DNA of 64,000 bases, from NCBI GenBank assembly GCA_026018925.1, contig JAKSZU010000009.1, forward strand, positions 36,694,415-36,758,414, read 5' to 3'. The first letter of the stretch is position 1; each line of letters starts with the position of its first letter. Below, piece after piece: positions 58,593 through 64,000 of this stretch. The notes under the pieces are model-generated. The model did not search any database and had not been told where the DNA came from. It saw nothing but the letters and a program-made list of their open reading frames with translations. Both the position numbers and the translations under genes were made by a program. The DNA is from Tupaia tana (Eukaryota; Chordata; Mammalia; Scandentia; Tupaiidae).

Positions 58593-59312
58593 GCTTTTGA
58601 ATCAAGATTGGCGAGTTGCTTAGTGTGTTGCAGGAACGATAGTGCTGGCTTCCAGTGTTATGTGGAAGCAGTTACTTGAAGATACTAAGGTATACAAGAA
58701 GATTCCAAAGCATGAGAAAAAATATTTATTAGAAAGTCACTTCTTTAATACTGGACTGTTTTACCAGTGTCCTGAGTGTTGAATGAAACTAGATGTCACT
58801 GACTAGCAGCTTAACAATGAGTGGGGGTCACTACCTGTCAGAGTAGGCCCACTCTGAAGTTTTAAGGAGCAACAATTTCTGACTACCACGAGACTTGTCT
58901 TATGAAAATGAAAAGCTGGTGATAAAAATATCCTGTTGTATGGGCATCATGAAAAACAGTTTAGTTGGATTGTATATTAATTTTACTTTGCAAATGATGA
59001 AACAGTATTTTGCTTCATGAAAAATTATTTTCCTTTCAACTAACCAGCCTTGTAAACAACTTATTCTGAATGAGTCTCATTAATCTCAGGTTTGAATTTA
59101 AAATACGTAATTGTAATTATAACTAAAGTTTATACTGAGTTGTAGAGAAATCCTTAGTAAGATTTTTGTGGAGAAGTTACTCAGTTGGTCACAAGAAAAA
59201 GATAAAGAGCCTCTTACGTTTGTGCAGGATACTAAGTATTTCTGTATTGATGTAGATGGGCATAAAATATTAATGAAAAGCAATAAAAAGAAAATAATTC
59301 CAGGCCTAAAAA
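58593..59312 (+). pseudogene. Retrocopy of an unidentified transcript inside L1-D
   Basis: A 15-bp TSD aagattaaatcaata (58578-58592, 59313-59327) flanks about 720 bp of non-L1 sequence. It ends with AATAAA (59282-59287) about 20 nt before a short A tail, the pattern of a processed mRNA copy. A short frame from 58660 reads [20 protein letters not shown]...LFYQCPEC and then stops. Later text in another frame reads LTFVQDTKYFCIDVDGHKIL. I do not recognise the parent gene. The piece may be mostly 3'UTR of a 5'-truncated copy. Confidence 0.82.
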
Positions 59313-59327
59313 AAGATTAAATCAATA

Positions 59328-61285
59328 ATTAATAATCTCCCAACAACGAAAAGCACAGTTCTTGATGACTTCATTCCTGAATTCTACAAATTTTAAAGAG
59401 GAGCTAACTCCAATTTTATTCAAAGTATTTCTAAAGATTTAAAAAAAAAAGAAAGAAAGAAATGCTCTCAAATTCATTCTAAGAAACCTCCACAATCCTG
59501 ATATAAAAATCAGACAAGGACATAACAAAAAAAGGAAAAATATAGACCAATATCCATGATGAATACAGATGCAAAAATTCTCAACAAGATTCTAGCAAAT
59601 CATATGCAATAATACGTTAAAAAGATTTACACTATGACCATGTCGACTTTATTCCAAGGTTGGTTCAACATACATGAAATAATAAATGTAATACATCACA
59701 TTAGCAAAAAGAAAGATAAAACTATATGATCCTATCAATCAGTGCAAGAAAAGCATTTAATAAAATACAACATCCCTTCATGTTTAAGACTGTCACCAAA
59801 ACTGACATAGAAAGAACATTCCTCAATACAATAAAAGCCATATTTGACAAGCCATCATACTGAATGAGGAAAAGCTGAAAGCTTTTCTATTAAAAACAAG
59901 ACAAGACTGCCCACTTTCTCCACTCTTTTCAACATAGTACTGGAAGTCCTAGCCAATGCAATCACACACGAGAGTCAAATAAAATTCATTCAAATAGGAA
60001 AAGCAGAAGTGAAATTATCTCTGTTAGCAGATGACATGATTATGTATGTAGAAAATACAAAAAAAAATTCCACAGAACAACTCCTAGAAGTGATAAATCA
60101 ATACAATAACGTGGCAGGATACAAACTCAACATTAAAAATTTATAACATTTTTACACGCCAACAGTGAATAGACTGAGGTAGAAATGGAAGAAAGTAATA
60201 CCATTTATAATCATCATAAAAAATAAAATATCCAGGAATAAATATAATCAAACAATTTAACAATCTCTGCAAATAAATATATGAAGAATTAAAATAAGTA
60301 GAAAATGATACATGAAAGTGGAAAGACATTCCATGTTCCTTGATTGGAAGAATTAATACACATAAAATGTCAATTCTAGCAAAAGTAATTTACAAATTTA
60401 ATGAAATTCTAATCAAATTACCAGAGATTCCTCACAGAAATAGAAAATAAATATTTGCCTGGAATCATAAAATGCCCTGTATCACCCAAACAATGCTATG
60501 CAAAAAGAATAAAGTAGGAGGGATCTCACTTCCTGACCTCAAAATATACTACACAGCTGTGATGATAAAAATACCATGATACTGGCACAAAAACAAGTAT
60601 GTAGACTAATGGAACAGAGTAGAGAACACAGGAATAACCCCCCAAACATACAGCCGACTGGTTGTTGACAAAGGGCACAAGATAAACCAGTTGGGAAAAG
60701 ACAATCTCTACAGCAATTGGTGTTGGAAAAACTGTATATCCTCTTGCAGGAAACTGAAACTGGATCCCTATCTCTCACCATTACAAAATGAACTCAAAAT
60801 AGATCAAAGATCTAAACATAAAACCTCAAAATATAAAACTAATTGTAGAAAACACAGGGGAAATCTTTTAAGACATCAGAGTAGGTAACGACTTTAAATA
60901 AGACCCTGAAAGCACAAATAATAATCTCAAAAATAGACAAGTGGGACTACATCAGGCTAAAAAGTACAGCAAAAGAAGCAATAATTAGAGTGAAGGGACA
61001 ACCAGCAGAATGGGAGAATAGATTTGCAAAGTACGCTTCAGATAAGGGACTGATAACCAGAATCTACAGGGAACTCAAGCAGCTTCCCCCCACCAAAAAA
61101 AAAAAAATCAATCCAATTAAAACTCCAGCAAATGACCTGACAGACAACTGTCCAAGGATGATATATGAACAGCCAAAAAGCATATCAAAATATGTTTGTC
61201 TGTTATAAGGGAAATGCCAATCAAAACCACAATGTGATACCTCTTAATCCCAGTTATAATGCTAACGTTAAAAATGTACAGAATG
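59328..61285 (+). pseudogene. L1-D ORF2, RT to C-terminal region
   Basis: Continues the ORF2 interrupted at 58592. Text includes 'gatgcaaaaattctcaacaa', 'gcatttaataaaatacaaca', 'ctgcccactttctccactct' and 'gttagcagatgacatgatta' (the ADD box). A further C-terminal piece at 60990-61208 reads [20 protein letters not shown]. Frameshifts are frequent. Confidence 0.87.
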
Positions 61286-61541
61286 GGGACCAACAGATGG
61301 CATAATGGCTATGTTGTTGGACTCCCATGTAGTCTGCTGCAGTTCAAGTCCTGGACCTGGTGGCTTAAAACTCATGCCAGGTGCATGTGTGTGCATGCCC
61401 AGGATCCTGAGAGAATGGGGGAGAAGGAATTGCGGCATGGCCATTCTCGTGGGGAGTGATTTCTCACTTTCTGTCTCTCTCTGTCTTTCTGTCGAGCACA
61501 CGCTCCCTATAGCAAAAACCTCTCCAAAAACAAACAAAAAA
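61286..61541 (+). mobile_element. SINE-A copy
   Basis: Head gggaccaacagatggcataa. Approximate TSD aaaaatgtacagaatg / aaaaatgtaaaaaatg. Inserted in L1-D ORF2. Confidence 0.93.
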
Positions 61542-62295
61542 AAATGTAAAAAATGATAAGTGCTGGCAATGCTGGGGTAAAAAGGAAACCATCTTACACT
61601 GTTGCTGGGAATATAAATTAGTACAGACACTGTGGAGAACAATATGGAGGTTCCTCAAAAACCTATAAATAGAACTACCATACAACCTAGGAATTATACT
61701 CCTAGGTATCTACCCAAAGTAGAGGAAACAAGGAAACAGTCAGAAAAGCACTTGCATATCCATGTTCATTGCAGCATTTTTCACAATTGCTAAGACATGG
61801 AATCAACTCAGCTGTCCAAGAACAGATGAATGGATTGAAAAAAATGTAGCACTTATACACTATGGAATATTACTCAGCCATAACAAACAATGAGACTTTG
61901 ACATTTGATACAAAGTGAACAACAAATATGGAAGTCAGACTGTGAAAGAGAGGCATTGTATGTCCCCATTTAATATTTACCAAATGCCTGCACTCTCTGG
62001 CAGAAACAGAGATTGGAAGGTAAAACAGCAGCGAGCATAGCTGTTATTACAAGAGACAGTATAAGATGGGGTGGGTAATAGGGAGTGGAAGAAAGGGGAT
62101 CAGAAAAAAAATATTTATCAGACACAAAAATGAAAAGTTATCTGTTGATCATAATTTTTATGATATTCTCTTTATCTTGTCTAATATGCAGTGTATTCAT
62201 GCTGGGAAAGACCATTTTATATGCAGTAAAGATGTACATGTGATTAAATATAATAAAAAGAGCTAAAAAATCAGAGACATAAAAGAAAATATGGT

Positions 62296-62550
62296 GGGAC
62301 CAGCAGTTGGCATAATGGCTATGTCACTAGACTCCCATATAGTCAACTGTGGTTCGAGTCCCAGAACTGGTGGCTTAAGCTCATGCCAGACATGTGTGCA
62401 TGCATGCCCAAGATCCCAAGAGGAGAATGGAGGAGAAGGGATTGTGGCGTGGTCAACCCCGCGGGGGGTGATTTCTCATTTTCTGTCTCTGTCTCTGTCT
62501 CTGTCTTTCTGGCGAGCATACGCACTCTATAGCAAAAAAACTCTCAAAAA
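62296..62550 (+). mobile_element. SINE-A copy
   Basis: Head gggaccagcagttggcataa. Palindrome reduced to CCCCGCGGGGGG. No clear TSD. Confidence 0.92.
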
Positions 62551-62643
62551 TATTATAATAAAAGAACAGATAGGGAACTCTTAGCACAGAAATATATAGA
62601 AGAACTAAATTTAAAATAGATAAATTAAAATTAAACTCTGTAG

Positions 62644-62726
62644 AGGGTAGGCAGGTGGCATGGTGATTAAGGATGTTAGACTCCCATATGGCTGACCATG
62701 GTTCAAGTCCCAGATCTGGCAGCTTG

Positions 62727-62815
<89 letters not shown>

Positions 62816-62899
62816 CCCCCTCTCTCTCTGTCCCTCTCTGGTCAAATTAAAATAAAATAAATAAATAAATAAAGTTAAATAAAATAATTCTTTGAAATA
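62644..62899 (+). mobile_element. SINE-B copy with (CT)n(CA)n
   Basis: Head gagggtaggcaggtggcatg, then CT run (about 62729-62779) and CA run (62779-62813), then AAATAAATAAATAAAGTTAA tail and TTCTTT. aactctgt is found on both sides. Confidence 0.92.
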
Positions 62900-63288
62900 A
62901 AAAAACTCTGTGAAATGAAAAAAATCATTGGAAGAGTTTATAGGGAAATTAGACTTGACAGAAGAAGGAATGGGGAACTTTGAAGATAAATTCATAGTAA
63001 TTACTAACTTCAGAACCTGATAGAAAACTATTAAAGTTTAATTAAGAGCCTTAGTAACTTGTGAGATAATACAAAGTTCTCAATCTATTTAGATTCCCAG
63101 AGGAAGCAGAGAGAAAATGAGCATCAAGAAATAATGCTTAAAATTTCTTAAATTTGGTAAAAAACAAGCTGCATCTCTGAGACCTAAGCAAACCCCAGCA
63201 AAGTAATCATAAAGAAAACCACACTCATACACATCATAGTCAAATAGCTAAAAACCAAAGACAGAAATGATTTTTAAAAGAAACTGGA

Positions 63289-63533
63289 GGGACCAGCAGA
63301 TGGCATAATGGTTATGTTGCTATACTGCCATGCAGTCAACCATGGTTCAATCCCAGACCCGGCAACTTAAAATTCACACCAGGCACATGTCTATGTGTGC
63401 CCAAGATCCTGAAAAGAAAAAGAATTGAGGTGTGGACATCACCCATGGGAGGTTATTTCTCACTTTTTATCTCTCTGTCTCTGTCTCTACAGAGAGTGCA
63501 CACAGCCAATAGCAAAAATCACTCTAAAAAAAT
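63289..63533 (+). mobile_element. SINE-A copy, old
   Basis: Head gggaccagcagatggcataa. The body is eroded, with a deletion in the gagaatggaggag segment. Inserted in the old L1. Confidence 0.9.
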
Positions 63534-64000
63534 GGAGAATAATGATTTATTACACACAATGATCTAAGGTCAATTTATAGAAAAACTAAATGTATTTCTA
63601 TACACTAACAATAAATATCTAGAAAATAAAATTTTATAAGTAATTCCATTTAATATGCATAAAATATTTAGAGATAAATTTTCCAAAATATGTAGTTGAC
63701 CTATATACTGAAAATGACAAACCATTCCTGAAAGTAAAAGACCTGTAAAAATGGAGAAATATGCCTTCCTCATGACTAAAAGACTTAATTTTGTAAACTG
63801 TCAGTTATCCCCAAATTGATCAATGGATTCAATGTAATTTATTCCAAAGTTCAACAGAATTCTTGTGAACTGATAAGCTGTTTTTAACATTATTATTGAA
63901 ATGCAGAGAACCTAAAATAGCCAAAGCAATTGTAAAAAGGAAGAAAAAAGTAGGAAGACTTATATTACTTTACATTAAGAATTATTATAAAGCTACAGTA

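Larger units (their letters stand above)
57240..62262 (+). mobile_element. L1 LINE (L1-D), 5' truncated in ORF2, interrupted four times
   Basis: It starts in the endonuclease domain (acttataaatatctatgcac), runs through RT and the C-terminal region, and ends with the 3'UTR near 62262. Interruptions are SINE-A at 57836, an unidentified retrocopy at 58593 and SINE-A at 61286. Many stops and deletions are present. The RT box reads LADD (near 60026), so the catalytic acids are conserved here, unlike L1-B. It sits inside an older L1. Confidence 0.9.
62263..64000 (+). mobile_element. Old L1 (host of L1-D), ORF1 to ORF2, continues past the window
   Basis: After L1-D the older L1 continues: ORF1-like text (tctatttagattcccagagg, aagcagagagaaaatgagca) and then ORF2-like text from about 63560 (tatttctatacactaacaat, aatatgccttcctcatgact, aaagcaattgtaaaaaggaa). 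Highly decayed. Three SINEs are inserted. Confidence 0.7.

Noticed and set aside
62611-62813. Frames with Cys-Val and Arg-Glu runs
   Set aside because: Translation of the (CT)n(CA)n microsatellite in a SINE-B.

Overview
This is repeat-dense, non-coding DNA from a placental mammal. The evidence is several L1 LINE lineages, ancient L2 and MIR, a MER2-like Tigger MITE, and processed pseudogenes of COX6B1, SNX5 and RPL9. No intact protein-coding gene, rRNA, tRNA gene or CRISPR array is visible. Every long reading frame examined is a decayed L1 ORF, a processed pseudogene or a chance frame across a SINE. The species cannot be fixed: no Alu dimers, rodent B1/B2, carnivore CAN, bovine, equine, bat or Afrotherian SINE was recognised. 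The dominant SINE is tRNA-like and I could not match it to a named family.

Two SINE types, called SINE-A and SINE-B here (working names), make up about 45 copies. SINE-A is about 250 bp, with a tRNA-like head (A box TAGCGTAATGG, B box GGTTCGAGTCC), a body with a C6TG6 palindrome and a CT-rich segment, and the end CCTCTCC(A)n. SINE-B shares the head but continues into (CT)n and an AATAAA/TCTTT tail. Copies range from crisp, with 12-16 bp target-site duplications (TSDs), to badly decayed, so the families were active for a long time.

Layout. 1-4688: antisense L1 with a GC-rich tandem-monomer 5' end, cut by the window edge. 4690-6550: old L1, L2, MITE and SINE pieces. 6550-14360: an old L1 that received a full-length younger L1 (7237-13788). 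That younger L1 was later hit by two SINEs and by a block of telomeric repeats with a poly(A) tail and a TSD. 14.4-27.5 kb: unique DNA with many SINEs, a 300-bp solo LTR inside a SINE, MIR and L2, and a 26-bp perfect palindrome. 27.7-29.0 kb: COX6B1 pseudogene in an antisense L1 3' end. 31.5-32.4 kb: Tigger MITE carrying two SINEs. 33.98-39.25 kb: SNX5 retropseudogene split by two L1 insertions, one of them a chimera. 40-57 kb: mostly unique AT-rich DNA with L2, MIR, an RPL9 pseudogene, a 7SL-derived element and mariner-like MITEs. 57.2-64 kb: an L1 inside an older L1, carrying SINEs and an unidentified retrocopy. Two 100-N assembly gaps lie at 25088 and 49037.

The strongest candidate for something new is the telomeric insertion at 11158-11307. 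Its TTAGGG strand ends in poly(A), it is flanked by a 14-bp duplication, and it sits at an L1-endonuclease-like site. This is what reverse transcription of a polyadenylated telomeric transcript (TERRA) by L1 machinery should leave. Next are three unrelated tandem-monomer L1 promoters in one window, and an L1 5' half joined to a non-L1 3' end.
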